The translations under genes were made by a program, and so were the position numbers. A stretch of DNA of 64,000 nt, from the NCBI GenBank assembly GCA_032358165.1, contig JAALGY010000020.1, positions 1,116,001 through 1,180,000 on the forward strand, read 5' to 3'. The DNA is from Diplosphaera chodatii (taxonomy: Eukaryota; Chlorophyta; Trebouxiophyceae; Prasiolales; Stichococcaceae). The notes below the pieces were generated by a model. It saw nothing but the letters and a program-made list of their open reading frames with translations. It did not search any database and was not told where the DNA came from. Every line of letters begins with the position of its first letter. The first letter of the stretch is position 1. Of this stretch, positions 1 through 9,689 are shown one piece after another.

Positions 1-248
1 ATATGACAGTGTGACACAGCCGCGGGTATGTGCATCTGCAGTCTGAAAAGAACGGTCTGTGAGTGTCGGCTGTCGATGGCAAGGCGGCGCAGCTGATGCC
101 AGACGCCAGTCTAGAGCAGGCTCCCGTAAAACGCTGCAAACCGGATCTGACAGGAGCCAAGGCGCTGCTGTAGCTGCGTAGATGGATGCTGTGCGCCGCT
201 GAACGCCAGATGTGCGCCTGGCCGCTACAGGGTGACGAAGCCTTCGGC
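1..248. other. unassigned left edge
   Basis: No coding region or recognisable repeat was found here. From about 249 the sequence matches the finger-encoding 3' part of LINE-A, so this stretch may be diverged repeat or the flank of a truncated copy. Confidence 0.4.
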
Positions 249-399
249 TGTGTCAGCGGTGTAGCTGCGGCGTGGTGGATGATGAGGCACACATGGTCTG
301 GGGTTGTCCAGCTCTAGTAGATCAGAGGGTGCAGCATTCTGAGCTGTTTCAGGACAGCGACATCACCTCAGTGGCGGACTTTATGCAGCAGGATGCCGG
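249..399 (+). pseudogene. LINE-A C-terminal fragment, 5' side of the element-A insertion
   Basis: The sequence encodes the C-terminal LINE-A finger: Cys-rich turn, VVDDEAH, MVWGC, then the DQRVQHSELFQ region. It stops at base 399 where LINE-B element A begins, and the same ORF resumes at 3437. The last 12 bases (388-399, gcaggatgccgg) are repeated at 3437-3448 and form the target-site duplication of that insertion. It is a dead fragment with no promoter or start of its own. Confidence 0.85.
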
Positions 400-496
400 T
401 AAGTCCCGCCCTGGACCCCCGCCGCAAACATCGCAGCAACCACCCCCAACGGCTGCCTCCCCACCGCGCCTCCAACTCATCTGAAGCACCTCCTGG

Positions 497-2695
497 ACTC
501 CCACCGCCCCTCACCTTCACCTACACCCTCACACCTCACCTGCCAGCACCCGCCGTCGCCTTCACCTTCACTTTCGGTCCCATCCTGGACACCCACCGCC
601 GTTCACCTTGGCCTACAGCCTCACACCTCACCTGCCAGCACCCGCCGTCGCCTTCACCTTCACTTCCGGTCCCATCCTGGACTTCAACCGCCGCTCACCT
701 TCGCCTACACCCTCCACACCTCGCCTGCCAGCACCCGCCGCCGCCTTCACCTTCACTTTCGGTCCCATCCTGGACTCCCGCCGCCACTCACCTTCACCTA
801 CACCCTCACACCTCACCTGCCAGCACCCGCCGTCGCCTTCACCTTCACTTTCGGTCCCATCCTGGACTCCCACCGCCACTCACCTTCCACCTACACCCTC
901 ACACCTCACCTGCCAGCACCCCCCGTCGCCTTCACCTTCACTTTTGGTCCCATTCTGGACTCCCACCGCCGCTCACCTTCACCTACACCCTCACACCTCA
1001 CCTGCCAGCACCCGCCGTCGCCTTCACCTTCACTTTCGGTCCCATCCTGGACTCCCACCGCCACTCACCTTCCACCTACACCCTCACACCTCACCTGCCA
1101 GCACCCGCCGTCGCCTTCACCTTCACTTTCGGTCCCATCCTGGACTCCCACCGCCGCTCACCTTCGCCTACACCCTCACACCTCACCTGCCAGCACCCGC
1201 CGTCGCCTTCACCTTCACTTTCGGTCCCATCCTGGACTCCCACCGCCGCTCACCCTCACCTACACCCTCACACCTCACCTGCCAGCACCCCCCGTCGCCT
1301 TCACCTTCACTTTTGGTCCCATTCTGGACTCCCATCGCCGCTCACCTTCACCTACACCCTCACACTCCACCTGCCAGCACCCGCCGCCGACTTCACCTTC
1401 ACCTCCAGTCCCATTCAGGGCTCCCACCGCCACTCACCTTTATCTACACCCTCACATCTCACCTGCCAGCACCCGCCGTCACCATCACCTTCACCTTCGG
1501 TCCCATCCTGGACTCCCACCGCCGCTCACCTTCGCCTACACCCTCACACCTCACCTGCCAGCACCCGCCGTCGCCTTCACCTTCACTTTCGGTCCCATCC
1601 TGGACTCCCACCGCCGCTCACCTTCGCCTACACCCTCACACCTCACCTGCCAGCACCCGCCGTCGCCTTCACCTTCACTTTCGGTCCCGTCCTGGACTCC
1701 CACCGCCGCTCACCCTCACCTACACCCTCACACCTCACCTGCCAGCACCCGCCGTCGCCTTCACCTTCACTTTCGGTCCCATCCTGAACTCCCACCGCCC
1801 CTCACCTTCGCCTACACCCTCACACCTCACCTGCCAGCACCCGCCGTCACCATCACCTTCACCTTCGGTCCCATCCTGGACTCCCACCGCCACTCGCCTT
1901 TGCCTACACCCTCCACACCTCACCTGCCAGCACCCGCCGTCGCCTTCACCTTCACTTTCGGTCCCATCCTGGACTCCCACCGCCGCTCACCTTCGCCTAC
2001 ACCCTCACACCTCACCTGCCAGCACCCGCCGTCGCCTTCACCTTCACTTTCGGTCCCATCTTGGACTCCCACCGCCGCTCACCTTCGCCTACACCCTCAC
2101 ACCTCACCTGCCAGCACCCGCCGTCACCATCACCTTCACTTTCGGTCCCATCCTGGACTCCCACCGCCGCTCACCCTCACCTACACCCTCACACCCCATT
2201 CATTGGACACCGTTCAGGGACCGGGTTCGATCCCTGGCGGTGGCGGAAGTTTCGGGTCTAGTTCCGTGTGGGACCAACCCACCCCACCCTATGCAAGTGG
2301 TTGCTTCGGCAATCTGCCCTCCATGGTTTGTGTATATAAGTCGTTGAAAAACGCAATACACAAACAGCCTTCCGGTCAAAGGTCCTTTTCCATCGCTATT
2401 TGCACTTCCCTTACCGCTATCCATTCCACCTACACCCTCACACCTCACCTGCCAGCACCCGCCGTCGCCTTCACCTTCACATTTAGTCCCATCCTGGACT
2501 CCCACCGCCGCTCACCTTCGCCTACACCCTCGCACCTCGCTTGCGAGCCCGCCGTCGCCTTCACATTCACATTTAGTCCCATCCTGGACTCCCACCGCCG
2601 CTCACCTTCGCCTACACCCTCGCACCTCACCTGCCAGCACCCGCCGTCGCCTTCACCTTCACTCTCAGTCCCATCCTGGACTCCCACCACCATTC
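497..2695 (+). repeat. 92-bp minisatellite (VNTR) of element A
   Basis: Successive tggactccca words lie 92 bp apart (1141, 1233, 1325). The unit is pyrimidine-rich on the + strand and contains words such as cctgccagcacccgcc and ttcggtcccatcctgg. There are about 21 units in total, with a SINE between units near 2196. Because 92 is not a multiple of three and the unit lacks stops in all three + frames, reading frames of hundreds of codons run through the array. Those reading frames are artefacts of composition. Confidence 0.95.
2196..2427 (+). mobile_element. tRNA-derived SINE inserted in the VNTR
   Basis: This ~232-bp element contains a T-arm-like block: the Pol III B-box word gggttcgatccc at about 2222-2234, with a CCGGG/CCTGG stem around a 7-base loop. 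It is followed by a 10-bp perfect hairpin (gtttgtgtat/atacacaaac, 2326-2365) and ends in a (CCATT)-like tail. It is flanked by a 17-bp direct repeat, acctacaccctcacacc (2179-2195 and 2428-2444). That repeat is also VNTR sequence, so the TSD is less decisive here than at 9447. The SINE is absent from the duplicated copy at about 7366. Confidence 0.8.
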
Positions 2696-3327
2696 AACCT
2701 CACCTATGCGCCCGTACCTCATCTGCCCAGTCAGCACTGGGCCAAGATCAAGAACAAGAGCAAGAGCAAGACCAAGACCTTAGTAGCATGACAACACCTA
2801 GCAGCGGCCACCCGCGGAGCCCGCGCGGATGGGAGCACCTGCCTCAGAAGACCCTGGTGCCCGGTGTTGTGCATATCGGACAGCTTGCGGCGTCAGCCGC
2901 CAGCTTTCTGTTGTTTGCCAGCGCCAGCCCTCAGTCCCTTGGGTTTGGTTGCTTTCACCAGCATGCAGGGCGCCTCGCGGCGTATCCGGTCCCAGCGGGC
3001 CCCAGAGCTCGGCGTACTTGTACGCAACCGGTCCCTGCATGTCTGCGCGGGGTTTTCTGGGTTTACCCGCGGGTGCCGTGGCACGTGGACAGACAGACGT
3101 TTACGACATTTCTAGAGTGATAGACCCGCAGCGGTGCGACTTCGCCGCGAGTGCGTGGCATTGCTGCCGCCGCCGCCAGGTCCCCGCACTTGTACGACCA
3201 TTAGGTAGCCTTCCTCATCGGGACTATTGCCTTGCGCTGGTCTCATGGGCCCTGCATTCCCTTGTGGTTTCAGTGTCCTCCATCAACATATTTCGAACAT
3301 GACGTTTTGATGACATACTCAGCTGCC

Positions 3328-3345
3328 CTCACGTTCACGCGTGAG
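3328..3345 (+). other. LINE-B 3' stem-loop
   Basis: CTCACG and CGTGAG arms lie close to the LINE-B 3' end. Most other copies read ctcacgttcacacgtgag, which forms a perfect 7-bp stem with a 4-base loop. It recurs in every copy, about 70 bp before the (AAAC)n tail. It is a plausible binding site for the element's own reverse transcriptase, by analogy with LINEs that recognise a 3' hairpin. Confidence 0.6.
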
Positions 3346-3436
3346 AAGCCGCATTGTGCCGCAGAGCCTTGTTCTTGAGCTTGGTTCTGGTCTGGACGCC
3401 CTTTGTAAACAACAAACAAACAAACAAAAAAAAAAA

Positions 3437-3659
3437 GCAGGATGCCGGGCAACTGGCAGCCTTTTTGCGGGTTTGTCATGATCATTGTGCAGAGTTGGAG
3501 GGGTGTACATCCAACCGGGATTGAGTGGAACCATTCTGTCAGCGGGGAGTGAACGGTTTCGGCCACGACTCGTTGTGCATGTTGCTCTGGGTTATTCCGC
3601 CAGAGCCTGTGGCTAGGCCAAAATGGCCCACCACCAGTATGTAATCAATGTCAAATGTC
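3437..3659 (+). pseudogene. LINE-A 3' end (ORF end plus 3' UTR)
   Basis: This continues the LINE-A ORF interrupted at 399. It encodes the C-terminal tail ending in SNRD and a stop at about 3523-3525, followed by a ~135-bp 3' UTR. The UTR carries the word ggccaaaatggcccacca and ends in the diagnostic gtaatcaatgtcaaatg tail. The same 3' end recurs in both orientations across the first 25 kb. Confidence 0.85.
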
Positions 3660-4432
3660 TATCCCATCCTGGACTCCCACCGCCGCTCACCCTCACCTGT
3701 ATACGCGTACCTCATCTGCCCTGTCAGCACTGGGCCAAGATCAAGAACAAGAGCAAGAGCAAGACCAAGACCAAGACCTTAGTAGTATGACAACACCTAG
3801 CAGCGGCCACCCGCGGAGCCCGCGCGGATGGGAGCACCTGCCTCAGAAGACCCTGGTGCCCGGTGTTGTGCATATCGGACAGCTTGCGGCGTCAGCTGCC
3901 AGCCCTCTGTTGTTTGCCAGCGCCAGCCCTCAGTCCCTTTGGGTTTGGTTGCTTTCACCAGCATGCAGGGCGCCTCGCGGCGTATCCGGTCCCAGCGGGC
4001 CCAGAGCTCGGCGTACTTGTACGCAACCGGTCCCTGCATGTCTGCGCGGGGTTTTCTGGGTTTACCCGCGGGTGCCGTGGCACGTGGACAGACAGACGTT
4101 TTGACATTTCTAGAGTGATAGACCCGCAGCGGTGCGACTTCGCCGCGAGTGCGTGGCATTGCTGCCGCCACCGCTAGGTCCCCGCACCTGTACGACCATT
4201 AGGTGGCCTTCCTCATCGGGACTATTGCCTTTCGCTGGTCTCATGGGCCCTGCATTCCCTTGTGGTTTCAGTGTCCTCCATCGACATATTTCGAACATGA
4301 CGTTTTGATGACATACTCAGCCGCCCTCACGTTCACACGTGAGAAGCCGCATTGTGCCGCAGAGCCTTGTTCTTGAGCTTGGTTCTGGTCTGGACGCCCT
4401 TTGTAAGAAACAAACAAACAAACAAACAAACA
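3660..4432 (+). mobile_element. LINE-B element B, 5'-truncated in the last VNTR unit
   Basis: It starts with part of one 92-bp unit (tcccatcctggactccc), then has the gatcaagaacaagag tract, the whole body with its 3' stem-loop, and an (AAAC)n tail at about 4408-4432. Its left neighbour is a LINE-A tail, and the minus-strand copy H has the same LINE-A-tail junction. The tail runs straight into element C. Confidence 0.85.
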
Positions 4433-6058
4433 AACACGGGCCCGCGACCCACAGCAGCGGCCCCAGGCACACGCTCGCCGGCCCCACCAACAACGCCATC
4501 CTCCTCAGGACAACACCACCCCTGCCGTCGCCTCCAAGTACCGCCGCTGCTGGGAACAGCTCTGCGGCACCAACATCCGCAAGGCCGATGTCGCCGTCGC
4601 CTGGCGAGCCCTTCACTGCCAACTTCGCACACCATCCTTCCTCACCTACTGCCGCTATAAGCACGCCGCTGTCGACATGTCAGGTGACGCCCCCATGCAG
4701 AGGGCCTGCTGCCGCTGGCCGGCTTGCCGTACCCCGCTCGTCAACAACCCCGCCACCCTGCAGCCCACCACCGTCGCCAACACCACCCACGTCCTCCTCC
4801 ACTGCCCGCTCACACGCCCTGCCCTCCAGTGGCTCTGCGACTTGTGGGCTGCCATCGACGGCGGCCACACACCCCCAACCACTCCTGACGTCATCATCGC
4901 CGGCGACCCCACTGCCTGGCACCCTGGCCGCCTGGACCTTGAGCTGTGGACCCGGCTTCGGGTCACCTACCTACAGAAGGCCTGGGACGCCCACTGTGCT
5001 GTCCACCATGGTGGCCCCACACCCTCATCTACATCTATCGCCGCCGCCACCCTCCACTCCGCCGTCCAGTCGATGCGCACCGAGTTCACTGCCGCCTACA
5101 CGTCCCCCACGGAGCTAGCACAGCAGTGCGACGCGCACATGACTGAGCTCAGCGAGGCCAACAAATTGACGACGACAACAACCCCATGACCGACTTCAAA
5201 AGGATCTGGGTCGCGAGCGGCCTCTGCAGCATGAACGGCCGAGACCTTGTCGTCCGCTGGACGGCCTCTCACCCAGTGCCGCTGCCAGCAATACGTCCAC
5301 AGCCACAGCCATACTCACATCCACAGCCTCAGCGCCAACCTCAGCCCCGGCCTGAGTCCCGCCCTGGACCCCCGCCGCAAACATCGCAGCAACCACCCCC
5401 AACGGCTGCCTCTGTAGCATGACAACACCTAGCAGCGGCCACCCGCGGAGCCCGCGCGGATGGGAGCACCTGCCTCAGAAGACCCTGGTGCCCGGTGTTG
5501 TGCATATCGGACAGCTTGCGGCGTCAGCCGCCAGCCCTCAGTTGTTTGCCAGCGCCGGCCCTCAGTCCCTTTGGGTTTGGTTGCTTTCACCAGCATGCAG
5601 GGCGCCTCGCGGCGTGTCCGGTCCCAGCGGGCCCAGAGCTCGGCGTACTTGTACGCAACCGGTCCCTGCATGTCTGCGCGGGGTTTTCTGGGTTTACCCG
5701 CGGGTGCCGTGGCACGTGGACAGACAGACGTTTTGACATTTCTAGAGTGATAGACCCGCAGCGGTGCGACTTCGCCGCGAGTGCGTGGCATTGCTGCCGC
5801 CGCCGCTAGGTCCCCGCACTTGTACGACCATTAGGTAGCCTTCATCATCGGGACTATTGCCTTTCGCTGGTCTCATGGGCCCTGCATTCCCTTGTGGTTT
5901 CAGTGTCCTCCATCGACATATTTCGAACATGACGTTTTGATGACATACTCAGCCGCCCTCACGTTCACACGTGAGAAGCCGCATTGTGCCGCAGAGCCTT
6001 GTTCTTGAGCTTGGTTCTGGTCTAGACGCCCTTTGTAAAAAACAAACAAACAAACAAA
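4433..6058 (+). mobile_element. LINE-B element C: finger ORF, collapsed VNTR, body, tail
   Basis: This copy links the LINE-B coding region to its 3' UTR. It begins inside the (AAAC)n tail of element B, encodes a C-terminal finger protein to 5189, and continues through a leader shared with element A (gtcccgccctggaccccc). It then jumps at about 5412 directly into the body at tagcatgacaacacc. The VNTR is missing, with no GT-AG border, so this is a deletion or template jump and not splicing. It ends in (AAAC)n at about 6037-6058. Confidence 0.8.
4434..5189 (+). pseudogene. LINE-B ORF, C-terminal zinc-finger part (truncated)
   Basis: About 250 codons are open to a TGA at 5187-5189. The protein shows CRWPAC, then about 30 residues later THVLLHCPLTRPALQWLCDLW. 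A Cys pair followed by H-x4-C is typical of the small finger at the end of non-LTR retrotransposon reverse transcriptases. The endonuclease and RT domains are missing because the copy is 5'-truncated at the tail of element B. A near-identical copy lies at 9697-10451. The sequence differs from the LINE-A finger, so this is a separate family. Confidence 0.75.
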
Positions 6059-8449
6059 GAAAAACGGCTGCCTCCCCACCGCGCCTCCAACTGATCTGAA
6101 GCACTGTCTCGCACGACTACGGTAAATGCCCACACTCACGCCGACGCACATCGCCTACACCCTCACACCTCACCTGCCAGCACCCGCCGTCATCTTCACC
6201 TTCACTTTCGGTCCCATCCTGGACTCCCACCGCCGCTCACCTTCACCTCCACCCTCACACTCCACCTGTCAGCACCCGCCGCCGCCTTCACCTTCACTTC
6301 CGGTCCCATCCTGGACTCCCACCGCCGCTCACCTTCGCCTACACCCTCACACCTCACCTGCCAGCACCCGCCGTCGCCTTCACCTTCACTTTCGGTCCCA
6401 TCCTGGACTCCCACCGCCGCTCACCCTCACCTACACCCTCACACCTCACCTGCCAGCACCCCCCGTCGCCTTCACCTTCACTTTTGGTCCCATTCTGGAC
6501 TCCCATCGCCGCTCACCTTCACCTACACCCTCACACTCCACCTGCCAGCACCCGCCGCCGACTTCACCTTCACCTCCAGTCCCATTCAGGGCTCCCACCG
6601 CCACTCACCTTTATCTACACCCTCACATCTCACCTGCCAGCACCCGCCGTCACCATCACCTTCACCTTCGGTCCCATCCTGGACTCCCACCGCCGCTCAC
6701 CTTCGCCTACACCCTCACACCTCACCTGCCAGCACCCGCCGTCGCCTTCACCTTCACTTTCGGTCCCATCCTGGACTCCCACCGCCGCTCACCTTCGCCT
6801 ACACCCTCACACCTCACCTGCCAGCACCCGCCGTCGCCTTCACCTTCACTTTCGGTCCCGTCCTGGACTCCCACCGCCGCTCACCCTCACCTACACCCTC
6901 ACACCTCACCTGCCAGCACCCGCCGTCGCCTTCACCTTCACTTTCGGTCCCATCCTGAACTCCCACCGCCCCTCACCTTCGCCTACACCCTCACACCTCA
7001 CCTGCCAGCACCCGCCGTCACCATCACCTTCACCTTCGGTCCCATCCTGGACTCCCACCGCCACTCGCCTTTGCCTACACCCTCCACACCTCACCTGCCA
7101 GCACCCGCCGTCGCCTTCACCTTCACTTTCCGTCCCATCCTGGACTCCCACCGCCGCTCACCTTCGCCTACACCCTCACACCTCACCTGCCAGCACCCGC
7201 CGTCGCCTTCACCTTCACTTTCGGTCCCATCTTGGACTCCCACCGCCGCTCACCTTCGCCTACACCCTCACACCTCACCTGCCAGCACCCGCCGTCACCA
7301 TCACCTTCACTTTCGGTCCCATCCTGGACTCCCACCGCCGCTCACCCTCACCTACACCCTCACACCTCACCTGCCAGCACCCGCCGTCGCCTTCACCTTC
7401 ACCTTTGGTCCCATCCTGGACTCCCACCGCCACTCACCTTCACCTACACCCTCACACCTCACCTGCCAGCACCCGCCGTCGCCTTCACCTTCACATTTAG
7501 TCCCATCCTGGACTCCCACCGCCGCTCACCTTCGCCTACACCCTCGCACCTCGCTTGCGAGCCCGCCGTCGCCTTCACATTCACATTTAGTCCCATCCTG
7601 GACTCCCACCGCCGCTCACCTTCGCCTACACCCTCGCACCTCACCTGCCAGCACCCGCCGTCGCCTTCACCTTCACTCTCAGTCCCATCCTGGACTCCCA
7701 CCACCATTCAACCTCACCTATGCGCCCGTACCTCATCTGCCCAGTCAGCACTGGGCCAAGATCAAGAACAAGAGCAAGAGCAAGACCAAGACCTTAGTAG
7801 CATGACAACACCTAGCAGCGGCCACCCGCGGAGCCCGCGCGGATGGGAGCACCTGCCTCAGAAGACCCTGGTGCCCGGTGTTGTGCATATCGGACAGCTT
7901 GCGGCGTCAGCCGCCAGCTTTCTGTTGTTTGCCAGCGCCAGCCCTCAGTCCCTTGGGTTTGGTTGCTTTCACCAGCATGCAGGGCGCCTCGCGGCGTATC
8001 CGGTCCCAGCGGGCCCCAGAGCTCGGCGTACTTGTACGCAACCGGTCCCTGCATGTCTGCGCGGGGTTTTCTGGGTTTACCCGCGGGTGCCGTGGCACGT
8101 GGACAGACAGACGTTTACGACATTTCTAGAGTGATAGACCCGCAGCGGTGCGACTTCGCCGCGAGTGCGTGGCATTGCTGCCGCCGCCGCCAGGTCCCCG
8201 CACTTGTACGACCATTAGGTAGCCTTCCTCATCGGGACTATTGCCTTGCGCTGGTCTCATGGGCCCTGCATTCCCTTGTGGTTTCAGTGTCCTCCATCAA
8301 CATATTTCGAACATGACGTTTTGATGACATACTCAGCTGCCCTCACGTTCACGCGTGAGAAGCCGCATTGTGCCGCAGAGCCTTGTTCTTGAGCTTGGTT
8401 CTGGTCTGGACGCCCTTTGTAAACAACAAACAAACAAACAAAAAAAAAA
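6059..8449 (+). mobile_element. LINE-B element D: leader, long VNTR, body, tail
   Basis: It starts in the (AAAC)n tail of element C at acggctgcctcc, has a ~90-bp leader, about 17 VNTR units (6156-7715), the hexamer tract, the body and an (AAAC)n/A tail. From about 6312 it belongs to the right copy of the tandem duplication and matches element A. The right-hand flank is again the LINE-A word gcaggatgccgg, inherited through the duplication. Confidence 0.85.
6156..7715 (+). repeat. 92-bp minisatellite of element D
   Basis: About 17 units of the same 92-bp repeat are present, in near-identical order to 1141-2695 but without the SINE. One extra unit lies near 7366-7460 compared with the left copy. 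Unit variants (for example attctggactcccatc at 6492 and cgtcctggact at 6856) match the left array in order, which supports duplication by unequal exchange. Confidence 0.95.
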
Positions 8450-8672
8450 GCAGGATGCCGGGCAACTGGCAGCCTTTTTGCGGGTTTGTCATGATCATTG
8501 TGCAGAGTTGGAGGGGTGTACATCCAACCGGGATTGAGTGGAACCATTCTGTCAGCGGGGAGTGAACGGTTTCGGCCACGACTCGTTGTGCATGTTGCTC
8601 TGGGTTATTCCGCCAGAGCCTGTGGCTAGGCCAAAATGGCCCACCACCAGTATGTAATCAATGTCAAATGTC
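8450..8672 (+). pseudogene. LINE-A 3' end, duplicate copy
   Basis: Duplicate of 3437-3659, containing the last LINE-A codons, a stop, the 3' UTR and the gtaatcaatgtcaaatg tail. Confidence 0.85.
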
Positions 8673-9446
8673 TATCCCATCCTGGACTCCCACCGCCGCT
8701 CACCCTCACCTGTATACGCGTACCTCATCTGCCCTGTCAGCACTGGGCCAAGATCAAGAACAAGAGCAAGAGCAAGACCAAGACCAAGACCTTAGTAGTA
8801 TGACAACACCTAGCAGCGGCCACCCGCGGAGCCCGCGCGGATGGGAGCACCTGCCTCAGAAGACCCTGGTGCCCGGTGTTGTGCATATCGGACAGCTTGC
8901 GGCGTCAGCTGCCAGCCCTCTGTTGTTTGCCAGCGCCAGCCCTCAGTCCCTTTGGGTTTGGTTGCTTTCACCAGCATGCAGGGCGCCTCGCGGCGTATCC
9001 GGTCCCAGCGGGCCCAGAGCTCGGCGTACTTGTACGCAACCGGTCCCTGCATGTCTGCGCGGGGTTTTCTGGGTTTACCCGCGGGTGCCGTGGCACGTGG
9101 ACAGACAGACGTTTTGACATTTCTAGAGTGATAGACCCGCAGCGGTGCGACTTCGCCGCGAGTGCGTGGCATTGCTGCCGCCGCCGCTAGGTCCCCGCAC
9201 CTGTACGACCATTAGGTGGCCTTCCTCATCGGGACTATTGCCTTTCGCTGGTCTCATGGGCCCTGCATTCCCTTGTGGTTTCAGTGTCCTCCATCGACAT
9301 ATTTCGAACATGACGTTTTGATGACATACTCAGCCGCCCTCACGTTCACACGTGAGAAGCCGCATTGTGCCGCAGAGCCTTGTTCTTGAGCTTGGTTCTG
9401 GTCTGGACGCCCTTTGTAAGAAACAAACAAACAAACAAACAAACAC
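8673..9446 (+). mobile_element. LINE-B element E (duplicate of B)
   Basis: Same 5' truncation, hexamer tract, body and tail as element B. The tail is split by a SINE at 9447; the repeated aaacaaacac on both sides of the SINE belongs to the original tail. Confidence 0.85.
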
Positions 9447-9689
9447 CGCTATCCATTCATTGGACACCGTTCAGGGACCGGGTTCGATCCCTGGCGGTGG
9501 CGGAAGTTTCGGGTCTAGTTCCGTGTGGGACCAACCCACCCCACCCTATGCAAGTGGTTGCTTCGGCAATCTGCCCTCCATGGTTTGTGTATATAAGTCG
9601 TTGAAAAACGCAATACACAAACAGCCTTCCGGTCAAAGGTCCTTTTCCATCGCTATTTGCACTTCCCTTACCGCTATCCATTCCATTCC
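9447..9689 (+). mobile_element. tRNA-derived SINE in a LINE-B tail, with TSD
   Basis: This is the best-bounded SINE copy, 243 bp. It starts cgctatccattcattgg, has the gggttcgatccc B-box and the T-arm-like stem, then the 10-bp hairpin, and ends ccgctatccattccattcc. A 10-bp TSD, aaacaaacac (9437-9446 and 9690-9699), flanks it. The equivalent site in the left duplicate (about 4435) is empty, which is direct proof of insertion after the duplication. The ends share a ~12-base word, cgctatccattc. Confidence 0.9.

Larger units (their letters stand above)
400..3436 (+). mobile_element. LINE-B element A: 3.0-kb copy carrying VNTR, body and (AAAC)n tail, with TSD
   Basis: This is a complete retrotransposition unit inserted in LINE-A. 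The order is a ~95-bp GC-rich leader, about 21 copies of a 92-bp minisatellite (interrupted by a SINE at 2196-2427), a short CAAGAG/CAAGAC hexamer tract, a ~650-bp body and an (AAAC)n/A tail. It is flanked by a perfect 12-bp TSD (388-399 and 3437-3448). The leader also lies downstream of the finger ORF in elements C and F, so A reads as a 5'-truncated LINE-B consisting of 3' UTR only. The body ends in a CTCACG...CGTGAG stem-loop just before TTTGTAAA and the tail, the usual layout of a LINE 3' recognition site. The VNTR-plus-tail layout resembles primate SVA elements in organisation, not in sequence. Confidence 0.85.
1141..6311. repeat. left copy of a ~5.2-kb tandem duplication
   Basis: From 1141 onward the sequence matches 6312 onward, at an offset of 5171, almost base for base. 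After the two SINE differences and a VNTR unit change the offset becomes 5014, 5013 and then 5262. The copy spans part of element A, a LINE-A 3' end, element B, element C and the start of element D. Both edges lie inside VNTR arrays, which points to unequal exchange between minisatellites. The left copy has a SINE at 2196 and lacks the SINE present at 9447. Confidence 0.9.

Noticed and set aside
2210..2240. A genuine tRNA gene at the gggttcgatccc word
   Set aside because: Only the T-arm and part of an acceptor-like strand are present; no anticodon arm or cloverleaf. It is the tRNA-derived head of a SINE.
393..2347. Open reading frames of 400-580 codons through the VNTR (also 6126-7805 and 16854-18623), giving His/Pro/Ser-rich repeat proteins
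   Set aside because: The 92-bp unit has no stops in any + frame and shifts frame every unit, so any array gives long frames. Overlapping frames are equally long, arrays differ in length, and the region lies in a retroelement 3' UTR.
497..2695. CRISPR-like look of the regular 92-bp array
   Set aside because: Units are contiguous with no unique spacers, in a eukaryotic retroelement.
5412..5420. VNTR absence in elements C and F as a spliced intron
   Set aside because: The missing segment does not begin with GT or GC at the junction (cctc to tgtagcatg), so deletion or template switching fits better.
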